From Pseudomonas sp. Irchel 3H7 (GTDB lineage Bacteria > Pseudomonadota > Gammaproteobacteria > Pseudomonadales > Pseudomonadaceae), in contig NZ_FYEA01000008.1 in assembly GCF_900187605.1 (NCBI RefSeq), forward strand, positions 62,001 through 126,000: a stretch of DNA of 64,000 nt, in the 5' to 3' direction. Below the pieces are notes generated by a model. That model was not told the DNA's origin and did not search any database. It was given only the letters and a program-made list of their open reading frames with translations. A program made the position numbers and the translations under genes. This document shows, one piece after another, positions 46,091 to 54,454 of this stretch (position 1 is the stretch's first letter; the number at the start of each line of letters is the position of its first letter).

Positions 46091-46637
46091 CGGTATTTAC
46101 CCGGTATCGAAAGTTTCATGCCGCGCGGACTGAAAATCAGTCTGGCGACAATTCATCAATAAGTAATAGACGTTCGAATGCTAACACTTACAAGTTTGTA
46201 GTTATTTGAAACACTTGAGCTGCAAAAACCCCTTCAGCGACCGACCAATAGCCTCAAGCCGCTGTAATTGCAGGGATATTTTTTTCCGGACGCAGTCCTA
46301 GGAAACTTCCCACAATGTCCCACGACAAGTGAGTACAAGAAAAAGAGAAGCAGTTTCCGAATAGCCCTACAACAATTAAACAAAAGTTGGCTTGATCAAT
46401 CGATTTATTCGTTTGATATCGCGCAGGACAAATTGAATGCACAGCCATGGCTCATTCCTTGAGATGAAAGTAATCATTCAATTATCAGGGCTTACATTGT
46501 GATTAGAAGATACAGATAGGGAGCAAAAACCAGTTCAGTTGCTGAACGGTCCCGGGGGCTGCACCAGAGCGCTGTGTTTTTCAGGAGGGAGGTAAACGCA
46601 CAAGAGTCCGTGGGGCCACGGACTCTGATGACAAGGC
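46091..46637. other. 547-base gene-free region
   Basis: Lower in G+C than the surroundings, particularly 46150-46500. Short frames on both strands (about 64 codons at 46254-46462) overlap each other, have poor start sites and no coding bias, so I do not call them. The part next to 46090 probably holds the promoter of the unknown-MocR operon. No repeat family seen elsewhere in the window is present. Confidence 0.5.
46603..46626 (-). terminator. Hairpin downstream of the MDR oxidoreductase gene
   Basis: AGAGTCCGTGG and CCACGGACTCT pair perfectly with a 2-base centre, 12 bases after the stop at 46638. The T-run after it in minus sense is weak (TTGTGCGTTT), so termination may be partial or Rho-assisted. 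Confidence 0.65.
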
Positions 46638-47660
46638 TTACGCCGGTTCGACTTGCAGGGCAACCCGTTCGCGGCATGGGCATTCGTCCATGTAGCGATG
46701 CGCTTCGACGAATTCGTTGAACGGGAAAACCCGCGTTTTCAGCGGCAGCAACACACGATCAGCGGTCAACTGGTTGATGTCACGCAAGGCACGTTGCAGA
46801 GCGACGTGGTCCTGAGTGATGCCCAGTTCCGGCTTGCCGGTGAAGTTGCCGATGCAGTGCACGAAAAACTGGATGTTCTTCTGGAACGCTGCACAGGCCG
46901 GGAACGGCGTCTGGTTGCCGCCCTGCAAACCGTACAGCACCAGGCTGCCACGCGGCGCCAGCACATCGCCAAGCAGCGACATCTGTGGGCCGCCGAGACC
47001 ATCGAACACCACATCGACACCACGGTTGTCGGTGATCTTGTTGATTCGCATCAACAGGTCTTCCTCTTCCGTGACGATGACCTTTTCTGCACCGAGGGAC
47101 AGCAGGTACTCGCGCTCTTCGGCTTCTTTGGTCGCAGCGATCACCCGCACGCCCATCGCCTTGCCCAACTGGACAAACGAGGGACCGGCACAATGGCTGG
47201 CGTCCGTGACCAGAGCGAATTGCCCCGGCTTGACCCGCGCCAGATCGGCGTAGGCAAAGTAGGCGATCAGCAGTGGCGTGTAATGCACGCTGGCTTCGAT
47301 CGGACTGAGCACATCCGGATAACGGGTCAGCGCAGTACGCGGCAGTACGATCGACTCGCCGTAGACCGGATAGTCGTTCGGGCTTTCAGCCGGAAAACTC
47401 GCGACCTTGTCACCGACGGACAGGTCCTCGACATCGGCACCGACTGCAGTGACCACGCCGGCCATTTCATGGCCAAGACCCGATGGCAAACGTGCCTGGG
47501 ACGATGCCAGGTTCTGACGCCACAGGGTGTCGTACCAACTGATGCCGATTGCCTCGACACGCACCTGCACTTCGCCAGGACCTGGCTGAGCGGCCGCATG
47601 CTCTTCGCATTTGAGCACCTCGGCCGGACCAAACTTGTGAAAACGGATCGTGCGGGACAT
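46638..47660 (-). CDS. MDR-superfamily zinc-independent NADPH oxidoreductase (quinone-oxidoreductase type)
   Basis: A 340-residue medium-chain dehydrogenase/reductase. The N-terminal GroES-like domain has the LGHEMAGVVTAVGADV motif near 57-72; the Rossmann part has VTDASHCAGPSFVQLGKAMG near 150-169 (replacing the usual AAGGVG motif by ASHCAG) and VDVVFDGLGGPQ near 213. Structural zinc cysteines are missing, as in Qor-type enzymes. The substrate is probably a quinone or reactive enone. Start ATG 47660 with GAGG upstream. It is divergent from a LysR regulator whose ATG lies 270 bases away, a common arrangement for a LysR protein controlling its neighbour. Confidence 0.88.
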   Translation of the reverse strand: MSRTIRFHKFGPAEVLKCEEHAAAQPGPGEVQVRVEAIGISWYDTLWRQNLASSQARLPSGLGHEMAGVVTAVGADVEDLSVGDKVASFPAESPNDYPVYGESIVLPRTALTRYPDVLSPIEASVHYTPLLIAYFAYADLARVKPGQFALVTDASHCAGPSFVQLGKAMGVRVIAATKEAEEREYLLSLGAEKVIVTEEEDLLMRINKITDNRGVDVVFDGLGGPQMSLLGDVLAPRGSLVLYGLQGGNQTPFPACAAFQKNIQFFVHCIGNFTGKPELGITQDHVALQRALRDINQLTADRVLLPLKTRVFPFNEFVEAHRYMDECPCRERVALQVEPA

Positions 47661-47929
47661 CGCAAACCTCGTCAAAGTAACCTCTAATGCCATGAACTCT
47701 ATCTGGGCTTTTGACCCAAGACTATCAGTGGCTATTAATAGTCGACATGCCTGTCATTGATTCCGCAACAGGGGCGGCAGTGGCAAAATCCATGAAAAAC
47801 TGCTGCCACCGTCTCATTCAAGCTGAATTTTCCGGTGCAGAGTACCAGCCTTTCCCCGTAAGATTCATGCCGGCCATTGTTCTCATATGGCCGCTCTCGT
47901 CAAGCTTGATGACTCTGCCAGGACTCCAG

Positions 47930-48844
47930 ATGAATCGTAATGACCTGCGTCGTGTCGACCTGAACCTGTTGATCGTATTCGAAACATTGATGCACGAACG
48001 CAGTGTGACCCGGGCGGCAGAAAAGCTCTTTCTCGGTCAACCGGCGATCAGTGCGGCGCTCTCGCGCCTGCGCAGCCTGTTCGATGACCCGCTGTTTGTA
48101 CGCACCGGGCGCAGCATGGAACCGTCCGCCCGTGCGGTGGAAATCTTCGCCCTGCTCTCACCGGCCCTCGATTCGATTTCGACCGCCGTCAGCCGTGCGG
48201 CCGAATTCGACCCGGCGACCAGCACGTCGGTATTTCGGATCGGTTTGTCCGACGACGTCGAATTCGCCCTGCTGCCAATGCTGCTCAAACGCCTGCGCGC
48301 CGAATCCCCGGGAATCGTGTTGGTGATTCGTCGCGTCAATTACATATTGATGCCGGGCCTGCTGGCTTCCGGCGAGATATCCATTGGCGTCAGCTACACC
48401 ACGGACCTGCCGGCCAACGCCAAGCGCAAGGTCCTGCGTCGCAGCGCGCCAAAATTGCTGCGTGCCGATACTGTGCCGGGGCCGTTGAGCCTGGACGACT
48501 ATTGCGCGCGTCCGCATGCGCTGGTGTCGTTTGCCGGTGACCTCAGTGGCTTTATTGATGAAGAGCTGGAGAAGCTCGGACGCAAGCGCCATGTGGTGCT
48601 GGCTGTTCCGCAGTTCAATGGGTTGAGTACGTTGTTGGCGGGCACTGACATCGTCGCGACCGTGCCCGATTACACCGCGGAAGCATTGACGGCTGCCGGC
48701 GGTGTTCGCGCGGAGGACCCGCCGTTGCCGACGCGTACGTTTGAGCTGCATATGGCTTGGCGTGGATCGCAGGATAATGATCCGGGTGAGCGTTGGTTGC
48801 GGTCGCGGATTCAGATGTTTTTTGGGGATCCGGATAGTCTCTGA
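47930..48844 (+). CDS. LysR-family transcriptional regulator
   Basis: A 304-residue LysR protein. The N-terminal winged helix is typical: LRRVDLNLLIVFETLMHERS, then VTRAAEKLFLGQPAISAALSRLR (about 25-47) and FVRTGRSMEPS. The C-terminal effector-binding domain starts near 90 (FRIGLSDDVEFALLP). The ATG at 47930 has AGGA upstream; the longer frame from 47711 adds an unrelated leader and is rejected. It is divergent from the MDR oxidoreductase, its probable target. It resembles the NodD/SyrM-like LysR group, but the inducer is unknown. Confidence 0.93.
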   Translation: MNRNDLRRVDLNLLIVFETLMHERSVTRAAEKLFLGQPAISAALSRLRSLFDDPLFVRTGRSMEPSARAVEIFALLSPALDSISTAVSRAAEFDPATSTSVFRIGLSDDVEFALLPMLLKRLRAESPGIVLVIRRVNYILMPGLLASGEISIGVSYTTDLPANAKRKVLRRSAPKLLRADTVPGPLSLDDYCARPHALVSFAGDLSGFIDEELEKLGRKRHVVLAVPQFNGLSTLLAGTDIVATVPDYTAEALTAAGGVRAEDPPLPTRTFELHMAWRGSQDNDPGERWLRSRIQMFFGDPDSL

Positions 48845-49182
48845 ATCAGCGCTGGCAGTTCTGAATATTATTGAACGCAAGCGTAGCTTGCGGCATTCTT
48901 CGCAACGAAATTTCCAGGGACGGTAAAATTTGATGCGTACTTCACGTATGCAAGCGCTTGTGCCCCTCGCCTCTTCAAACACCACCGGTGTGATTGAAGG
49001 CGAACACTCGCATCCGTCCGGATGCACATGGGGTCAATGTCTCGCAGAGCTGACACCACATCCTCACCATTCCCGATTACTACGACCACCAAGGCTGTCG
49101 ATCCAGCGAACAGCCCTGGCTGTTCTACGATACGGCTATTCATCACGGCTGCCCGATCTGACCTCTTGAAACGGAACTTCGC
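48845..49182. other. 338-base gene-free region before the PAAR module
   Basis: It has no frame with a credible start and no similarity that I recognise to a broken gene. A small hairpin (ACGCAAGCGTAGCTTGCGGC) lies at 48878-48897 just after the LysR stop and may be its terminator. The rest probably carries the PAAR promoter. Confidence 0.45.
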
Positions 49183-49680
49183 ATGAGCGGAAAACCTGCT
49201 GCACGCCTCACGGACCCCACTAGCTGCCCTCTTCCGGGACATGGCACGAATCCCATTGCCAGTGGCTCGCCCAATGTGAACTTTGACGGGCTTGCTGCCG
49301 CCCGGATGACCGACAAATCCGCTTGTGGCAGTCCGATCACGGGAGGCGTCAGCTCGACCGTTTTCATCAATGGTTTGAATGCTGCGACGATCGACAGCAC
49401 GGGCGGACACGGCAACATCGTTGTGGGCGGTTCCGGAACAGTCATCATCGGCGACACCTTCGTCTCGGCACCTTTCAGCGGTCTGCTGCCGATGCCGGTG
49501 CACTTCAGCGACAAGATCAAATTGATCGACGAAAGCACGGGTGAGCCCATGCCTAATCATGCCTACGCGATTCAGCGCGCGGACGGCAGTTTCGAGTACG
49601 GCACCAGTGATTCGCTGGGGTTCACGCATGTCGTGAGTTCACACGTGGCAGAAACCTTCAAACTATTTCTGGAAGATTGA
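49183..49680 (+). CDS. PAAR-domain protein (type VI secretion spike tip)
   Basis: A 165-residue PAAR protein that would cap a VgrG trimer and carry an effector. Residues 1-95 show the PAAR pattern: MSGKPAARLTDPTSC, GSPNVNFDGLAAARMTD, ACGSPITGG, VFINGLNAAT and a C-terminal GGSGTVIIGDTFVSA. An extra ~55-residue C-terminal part (IKLIDESTGEPMPNHAYAI, then GFTHVVSSHVAETFKLFLED) resembles a transthyretin-like adaptor domain. The start ATG follows AACGGAACTTCGC. Its stop is 4 bases before the effector-like gene, so the two are almost certainly cotranslated. No VgrG or structural T6SS gene is nearby, so it depends on a T6SS encoded elsewhere. Confidence 0.88.
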   Translation: MSGKPAARLTDPTSCPLPGHGTNPIASGSPNVNFDGLAAARMTDKSACGSPITGGVSSTVFINGLNAATIDSTGGHGNIVVGGSGTVIIGDTFVSAPFSGLLPMPVHFSDKIKLIDESTGEPMPNHAYAIQRADGSFEYGTSDSLGFTHVVSSHVAETFKLFLED

Positions 49681-49684
49681 AAAC

Positions 49685-50419
49685 ATGCCGGCAGAGCAAA
49701 TCCAGCTTCCCAATGGAAATACCGCGAGTCTGGCCGTCACGCCGACGTTAACACTCGTGAAGGATCAGTCGGTAAAGACGGCTCCCGTTCCCGTAAAGAA
49801 GGCGATCGTTTTTTTCATTGGTGGGGCTGCCGACCAAGAGAAATATTATTTTCAAGGCGCGTTCCACAATATCGACGACGCAAAAAAACAGCTCGACGGC
49901 AAAATTGCCGGCAGCGCCAAGCTGCCGGCGAAATACACGGGGTTCCCTAAAAGTTATAAGGATGCAAGGGGTTCCGGCGATATCCAGACTCACTTCATCG
50001 ACAACATTCCCAGCAAATCCTGCCCGGTTTACATCGTCGGCCACAGCCTCGGCGGATGGAACGGCGCACATCTGTCACAGATCCTTTCCGAAGCCGGTTA
50101 CACCATCAAATATCTGGTGACACTCGATCCAGTGGGTGAAGGATTCCTGGTATGGCTGGGTTCCGATATCTATTTTTCGGAGCCAACGCCTGTCGCTGAA
50201 ACATGGATCAACATCCGGGCCAACGCCAGTACACCTGACCAATCTGACGGTGTCGCAGAATTCGGGGAGCGTTGGATGATCGAGTCTGGTCCGACCATCA
50301 ACAAGACCATTGATAGGCACCATGCATCTGCTGACTGGATGTTTATAGAACCTGTGCAAGGGACGAAGTCCGCCTGCGATCTGATTTTTGACTCAATCAA
50401 CGGTATTTTCGGCCAATGA
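49685..50419 (+). CDS. Putative type VI lipase effector (alpha/beta hydrolase)
   Basis: A 244-residue alpha/beta hydrolase with the lipase motif GHSLGG (S121). The likely partners are D148 in TLDPVG and H212/H213 in DRHHASADW, which fits the order Ser-Asp-His. An early glycine motif, FFIGGAADQEKYYFQG, lies near 43-58 and could form part of the oxyanion hole. No signal peptide, as expected for a T6SS cargo. It sits between a PAAR gene (4-base gap) and a lipoprotein gene (4-base overlap ATGA), the classic order spike, Tle effector, Tli immunity protein. Lipase activity and bacterial targeting are inferred. I cannot place it in a numbered Tle family. Confidence 0.8.
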   Translation: MPAEQIQLPNGNTASLAVTPTLTLVKDQSVKTAPVPVKKAIVFFIGGAADQEKYYFQGAFHNIDDAKKQLDGKIAGSAKLPAKYTGFPKSYKDARGSGDIQTHFIDNIPSKSCPVYIVGHSLGGWNGAHLSQILSEAGYTIKYLVTLDPVGEGFLVWLGSDIYFSEPTPVAETWINIRANASTPDQSDGVAEFGERWMIESGPTINKTIDRHHASADWMFIEPVQGTKSACDLIFDSINGIFGQ

Positions 50420-50931
50420 ACAGCTTCCGCGCGGTCATATACCTGGGCGTTCTACTCTTCACCGGCTGCGTAAAAACGGCGAGCATTCCCCCCGCCGACC
50501 TCACGCTATCGTCGTTTGAGCTCGGCCCCGCCAATCTGTTCACGGCCCACTTCAACTCCACTGTGGATTTGCAGAACGCTTTCAATGATTACGAAAACTC
50601 CAACCAGCTCAACCCTACCCTGATCTGCTCTCTCAATCGCGACATGGAGTTCTCATCCGAGCATTCAATCGCGGTAAAAGCCGAAGGGCGAGTGAACGCA
50701 AGCGGTCAAGCCAGGCCCAATTACAAGTTTTCCTCCGACCTGATCTTCTACTACACCAATCCGGATGGTACGCAACGCGACTTGAATGACTACGACGCCA
50801 TCAAACCGTTGCTGACGTCGCAAACTTCCATCCCGTGCAAAGTTCGCATAACCGCCTATGGGTATGAGGCCTATTACACTAATACGTTATTCATCCCCTC
50901 CAGGATCATGATTGAACAGATCTTCAGATAG
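50416..50931 (+). CDS. Lipoprotein, probable immunity protein to the lipase-like effector
   Basis: A 171-residue lipoprotein. The signal peptide MNSFRAVIYLGVLLFTG ends in a lipobox with FTGC (Cys 18). The mature domain is beta-rich (LSSFELGPANLFTAHFNSTV, SIAVKAEGRVNASGQARPNY, ITAYGYEAYYTNTLFI) and has two further cysteines (C72 and C141) that could form a disulfide. Periplasmic lipoproteins are the usual immunity proteins of phospholipase effectors, and the ATGA overlap with the effector gene fits that role. I do not recognise the fold family, so the immunity role is an inference from context. Confidence 0.75.
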   Translation: MNSFRAVIYLGVLLFTGCVKTASIPPADLTLSSFELGPANLFTAHFNSTVDLQNAFNDYENSNQLNPTLICSLNRDMEFSSEHSIAVKAEGRVNASGQARPNYKFSSDLIFYYTNPDGTQRDLNDYDAIKPLLTSQTSIPCKVRITAYGYEAYYTNTLFIPSRIMIEQIFR

Positions 50932-50992
50932 CCGCGCTTTGCTGAACCTGGCGCAAGGATTTGGAGAAGCACTGGTTGTCAGGCGAGCACCC

Positions 50993-51026
50993 ATAAAAAA
51001 GCCCGGAAACCTTCCCCGGGCTTTTT
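50993..51026 (+). terminator. Intrinsic terminator of the PAAR module
   Basis: AAAAAAGCCCGG, loop AAACCTTC and CCGGGCTTTTT form a classic stem and T-run 60-90 bases after the lipoprotein stop. Confidence 0.9.
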
Positions 51027-51116
51027 CATTTGTGCGTCTCTTTTGCATTTTTGTGCGACACATCCCCTTTCAGGACTCCCGCAAGGCTCTGACACGGTGT
51101 TAGGTTGTAAGCGTAT

Positions 51117-51136
51117 GTGTCTCAACCTTGAGACAC
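51117..51136. promoter_or_regulatory. 20-base perfect inverted repeat before the M20 dipeptidase gene
   Basis: GTGTCTCAA and TTGAGACAC are perfectly complementary around a 2-base CC centre, 37 bases before the start codon. There is no T-run, and the size and symmetry suit a dimeric repressor operator or a hairpin in the 5' leader. The regulator is unknown. Confidence 0.5.
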
Positions 51137-51173
51137 GCCTAACTCACTGCCCTGCAAAGGAATGCCCTTCGTA

Positions 51174-52913
51174 ATGAATGTCCCTTTCAAAAAACTGGCT
51201 GCCACCACGTTGATGTTGGCCGGCCTTGCCGTGTTCACTGCGCCCGCGCAAGCCAATATCACCCCGCAACAGAGCGCTGAAATCCTCAAGACCTACAGTG
51301 CAGACAAAGCCACAGACTTCCGTCAGTTCCTCGGCAGCCTGGGCAAGAGCGATCTGGCGAAAACCGCCGACATTGGCTCGGCGATTGGCGCGTACCTTGA
51401 TAACAAGACCCTGACCGCCGAGCAGCAGAACGAAATCTATCGTCTGCTGGGTATCTACACGCGCGCGAAATACAGCGCCGCCGCCACCGAAACCCTGCGC
51501 GAACTGGTCGAGATCCCGACTTATCGCAAGGACGGCGTCGAACAGCACGACAACCCGGAATTCACTAAGATCGCGGCGAAGATTCAGAGCCTTGCCGAGT
51601 CGTTCAATCTGAAATTCCGCAACATCGACAATCGTGTCTACGAGATCTCCCTCGACGGTACGGGCGATGAAGTCGTCGGCATTCATGCGCACGCCGATGT
51701 GGTGCCGGTGACGCCGGAAAACTGGGTGCTCAAGGATGGCACCCGCCTCGACCCGTTCAAGATCACCCTGATCGGCGATCGCATGTACGGTCGTGGCACC
51801 GAGGATGACAAGAACGGCATCGTGGTCACGCTCTATGCCATGAAAGTCATCAAGGAAGAAAAGCTGCCGCTGGTGCGCAACTTCAAGCTGTTGGTCGACA
51901 CCACTGAAGAAACCACGGGTGACGCGATTCCCTACTACTTCGAACGCAATCCGACACCGAACTACAACTTGGCGCTGGACGGCGGTTACCCGGTGGTGAT
52001 TGCCGAGAAAGGCTACGGCACCGTCATGGCCAACTTTGCCAAGCGCAAAGGTGAAGGCAAAGGTGCGGAAATCATCTCGATGACCGGTGGCCTGGCGACC
52101 AACCAGATTCCATCAGCGTCTGTCGTCACCCTGGTCACCGATAAGCCTGCGGAGCTGGCCGCCAGTCTGCAGAAGGCCGGTGACGAGTTTGCCAAGCGTA
52201 ATGGCGGCGATTTCCAGGTGAATGCCAAGGTTGATGGCAAAGACGTCAAGCTGACCGTGACTGGCGTATCTGCGCACTCCTCCGAGCCAGAGTCCGGGGT
52301 CAACCCGGTCGCACGGATGCTGGTCTTTATCAATAGCCTTGATGGCAAAGTCGCGTTCAAGCACAACCACATCACCGATGCCGCGCGTTACGCCGCCGAC
52401 AACTGGGGTCTGGATTACCTCGGTAACAAGCTGGGGGTCGGTTTCTCCGATGCTTTCATGGGGCCGCTGACAACGTCGTTGACCTACGTCGGAATGGATG
52501 ACAAAGCCTTCAAACTCGCGGTCAACCTGCGCGTTCCGAAGGGCAAGTCGCCGGAGAAGCTCAAGGCTGAAATCGCTGAGAAACTGGCGGCGTGGAGCAA
52601 GAAATCCCACGTAGCGGTTGCGTTCGACTACTCGATTGCCGAGCCGATGTACCGCAATCCTGAGGGCGAATGGGTCAAGGCACTGTTGGCGGTTTCGACA
52701 GAAAACCTCGGCATGAAACACGAGTTCGGCACTTCCGCCGGCGCCACTTCGGTGCATGAACTGCCGAATGGCGTGCAATTCGGTTTGGCCATGCCAAATG
52801 TGAAGTACACCGGTCACACTGATGGCGAGTTCAAGACCGTGGAGCAATTCCAGCTGGATCTGCAGATCGTGACGGAAATGATCGGACGTATCGGCCAGTT
52901 GCCGAAACTCTGA
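51174..52913 (+). CDS. Exported M20-family dipeptidase
   Basis: A 579-residue zinc metallopeptidase of the M20 (PepV-like) family. A signal peptide covers about 1-28 (MNVPFKKLAATTLMLAGLAV..., ending AQA), which places the enzyme in the periplasm. The metal and catalytic motifs are HAHADVVP (near 176), GRGTEDDKNG (near 205), DTTEETTGD (near 243) and a C-terminal histidine in TSVHELPNG (near 525). An insert of ~200 residues between them forms the lid/dimerisation domain. The ATG at 51174 gives the correct signal peptide; ATG 51162 is an alternative with GGA too close. It probably cleaves dipeptides for nutrition. A palindrome upstream may be its operator, and a strong terminator follows. Confidence 0.92.
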   Translation: MNVPFKKLAATTLMLAGLAVFTAPAQANITPQQSAEILKTYSADKATDFRQFLGSLGKSDLAKTADIGSAIGAYLDNKTLTAEQQNEIYRLLGIYTRAKYSAAATETLRELVEIPTYRKDGVEQHDNPEFTKIAAKIQSLAESFNLKFRNIDNRVYEISLDGTGDEVVGIHAHADVVPVTPENWVLKDGTRLDPFKITLIGDRMYGRGTEDDKNGIVVTLYAMKVIKEEKLPLVRNFKLLVDTTEETTGDAIPYYFERNPTPNYNLALDGGYPVVIAEKGYGTVMANFAKRKGEGKGAEIISMTGGLATNQIPSASVVTLVTDKPAELAASLQKAGDEFAKRNGGDFQVNAKVDGKDVKLTVTGVSAHSSEPESGVNPVARMLVFINSLDGKVAFKHNHITDAARYAADNWGLDYLGNKLGVGFSDAFMGPLTTSLTYVGMDDKAFKLAVNLRVPKGKSPEKLKAEIAEKLAAWSKKSHVAVAFDYSIAEPMYRNPEGEWVKALLAVSTENLGMKHEFGTSAGATSVHELPNGVQFGLAMPNVKYTGHTDGEFKTVEQFQLDLQIVTEMIGRIGQLPKL

Positions 52914-52917
52914 TCAC

Positions 52918-52956
52918 ATTGCCGAACCCGCCGCCATGGCGGGTTCGGCATTTTTA
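52918..52956 (+). terminator. Intrinsic terminator of the dipeptidase gene
   Basis: TGCCGAACCCGCC and GGCGGGTTCGGCA pair around GCCAT and are followed by TTTTTAAT. It separates the dipeptidase from the efflux operon. Confidence 0.92.
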
Positions 52957-53086
52957 ATCCCCGCATAATCCCCGCCGCGCAGCCTCGCTCCTGACTTTTG
53001 CAGGTCAGGCAACAGAGAATTGCCGTGAGAGAGATTGATAGCCACCTAACGAAAGGTGCATGCTAGAGGGCTCGTTCGGGTCTTAT

Positions 53087-53110
53087 ATCATTCCGAATGA
53101 TAGTTACCTT
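53087..53110 (+). promoter_or_regulatory. LysR-type (MexT-like) box upstream of mexE
   Basis: ATCATTCCGAATGAT (53087-53101) is a perfect 7-base inverted repeat with one central base and contains the LysR T-N11-A core. With the following AGTTACCTT it resembles the MexT consensus ATCA-N5-GTCGAT-N4-ACYAT (4/4, 3/6 and 4/5 positions). It lies 76 bases before the mexE start. Confidence 0.55.
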
Positions 53111-53185
53111 TGCTTCATTCGATTCGTGCCATCACACCCCGCCGAGCATCATCCGCCCATCTTCAATACATTGGCGGATGCATCC

Positions 53186-54439
53186 ATGGAACAGTCACTC
53201 AAACATTTGCGCTTCCCGTTGGCCATGTTGGCCGTACTGGTGATGAGCGCCTGCGGCAAGACTCCGGAGACTGCCGCCACTATGCCCGCTGCGAAAGTCA
53301 GCGTGGCCAAGGTGATCGAACAACCGGTCAACGAGTGGGACGAATTCACCGGGCGCCTCGAAGCGCCAGAAACCGTTGAAATCCGTCCACGGGTCTCCGG
53401 CCAGATTGACGAGGTGGCTTTCACCGAAGGCGCACTGGTCAAGAAAGGCGACCTGCTGTTTCAGATCGACCCGCGTCCGTTCCAGGCTGAGGTGCGCCGC
53501 CTCGAAGCATTGGTCGCCCAGTCCCGCGCCAACGCCACCCGCAGTGAAAACGAAGCCGGACGTGGTGAGCGTCTGCGCGCCAGCAACGCCATTTCCGCCG
53601 AACTGGCCGACTCGCGCACCAGCGCTGCACAGGAAGCCCGCGCCGCCGTCGGTGCCCTGCAAGCGCAACTGGATCTGGCCAAACTGAACCTCAGCTTCAC
53701 CCGCGTGACCGCGCCGATCAGCGGCCGCGTCAGCCGTGCCGAAATCACTGCCGGTAACCTGGTGACCGCCGACACCACTCCATTGACCAGCGTGGTTTCC
53801 ACCGACCGTGTCTACGCCTACTTCGACGCCGACGAGCGCGTGTTCCTCAAATACACCCAACTCGCCCGTAACGGTCAGCGCGGTGCCACCACTCCGGTGT
53901 ACATGGGCCTGTCCAACGAAGACGGCAATCCGCACCTCGGCCAGATGAACTTCGTCGACAACCAGGTCAACCCGAAAACCGGCACCATTCGTGGTCGCGC
54001 GGTGTTCGACAACCGCGACGGCACCTACACCCCGGGCCTGTACGCACGCCTGAAACTGGTCGGCAGCGGTACCTACAACGCCATGCTGATCAACGACGAA
54101 GCGGTCGGTACCGACCTCGGCAAGAAGTTCGTGCTGGTGATGGATGCGGACAACAAAACCGCGTACCGCGCCGTCGAACTGGGTCCGAAAATCGAAGGCC
54201 TGCGCATCGTCCGTAACGGCCTGAACAAGGACGACACGATCATCGTCAAGGGTCTGCAACGGGTTCGCCCTGGCTCACCGGTCACTCCTGAAGTGGTGCC
54301 CATGGCCAGCGAACAGACCATCGCGGCACTCGCTCAACAACGTCAAGCGCTGGAAGCCAGCAACCTGCCCAAAGTCGCCCCTGCCAAAGGTGCGTCCGGT
54401 TCGGTTGTGAAGCTGGCTGCTACGACCCCACGCGGTTAA
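53186..54439 (+). CDS. mexE: RND efflux periplasmic adaptor, MexE-type
   Basis: A 417-residue membrane fusion lipoprotein of an RND multidrug pump. The signal peptide ends in the lipobox MSAC (Cys 23). The lipoyl domain (RPRVSGQIDEVAFTEGALV near 70, AELRLD-like partner near 160 in VTAPISGRVSRAEIT), the hairpin (about 100-150) and the beta-barrel (about 210-290) follow. Length and gene order match MexE of P. aeruginosa (414). The ATG 53186 has a weak ribosome binding site; the longer frame from 53060 would destroy the lipobox. In the family the pump exports chloramphenicol, fluoroquinolones, trimethoprim and quinolone-signal precursors. It is the first gene of mexE-mexF-oprN. Confidence 0.93.
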   Translation: MEQSLKHLRFPLAMLAVLVMSACGKTPETAATMPAAKVSVAKVIEQPVNEWDEFTGRLEAPETVEIRPRVSGQIDEVAFTEGALVKKGDLLFQIDPRPFQAEVRRLEALVAQSRANATRSENEAGRGERLRASNAISAELADSRTSAAQEARAAVGALQAQLDLAKLNLSFTRVTAPISGRVSRAEITAGNLVTADTTPLTSVVSTDRVYAYFDADERVFLKYTQLARNGQRGATTPVYMGLSNEDGNPHLGQMNFVDNQVNPKTGTIRGRAVFDNRDGTYTPGLYARLKLVGSGTYNAMLINDEAVGTDLGKKFVLVMDADNKTAYRAVELGPKIEGLRIVRNGLNKDDTIIVKGLQRVRPGSPVTPEVVPMASEQTIAALAQQRQALEASNLPKVAPAKGASGSVVKLAATTPRG

Positions 54440-54454
54440 GGGACGACAACTCCG

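Noticed and set aside
46254..46462. Two overlapping ~64-codon frames on opposite strands
   Set aside because: No ribosome binding site, no coding bias and no recognisable motif in an AT-rich gap.
47711..47929. An upstream start for the LysR gene
   Set aside because: The added residues precede the conserved LysR N-terminus and lack family similarity; the ATG at 47930 fits the helix-turn-helix start.
48930..49169. An 80-codon frame before the PAAR gene, considered as a broken vgrG or rhs remnant
   Set aside because: The translation is low in hydrophobic core pattern and matches nothing I know from those families.
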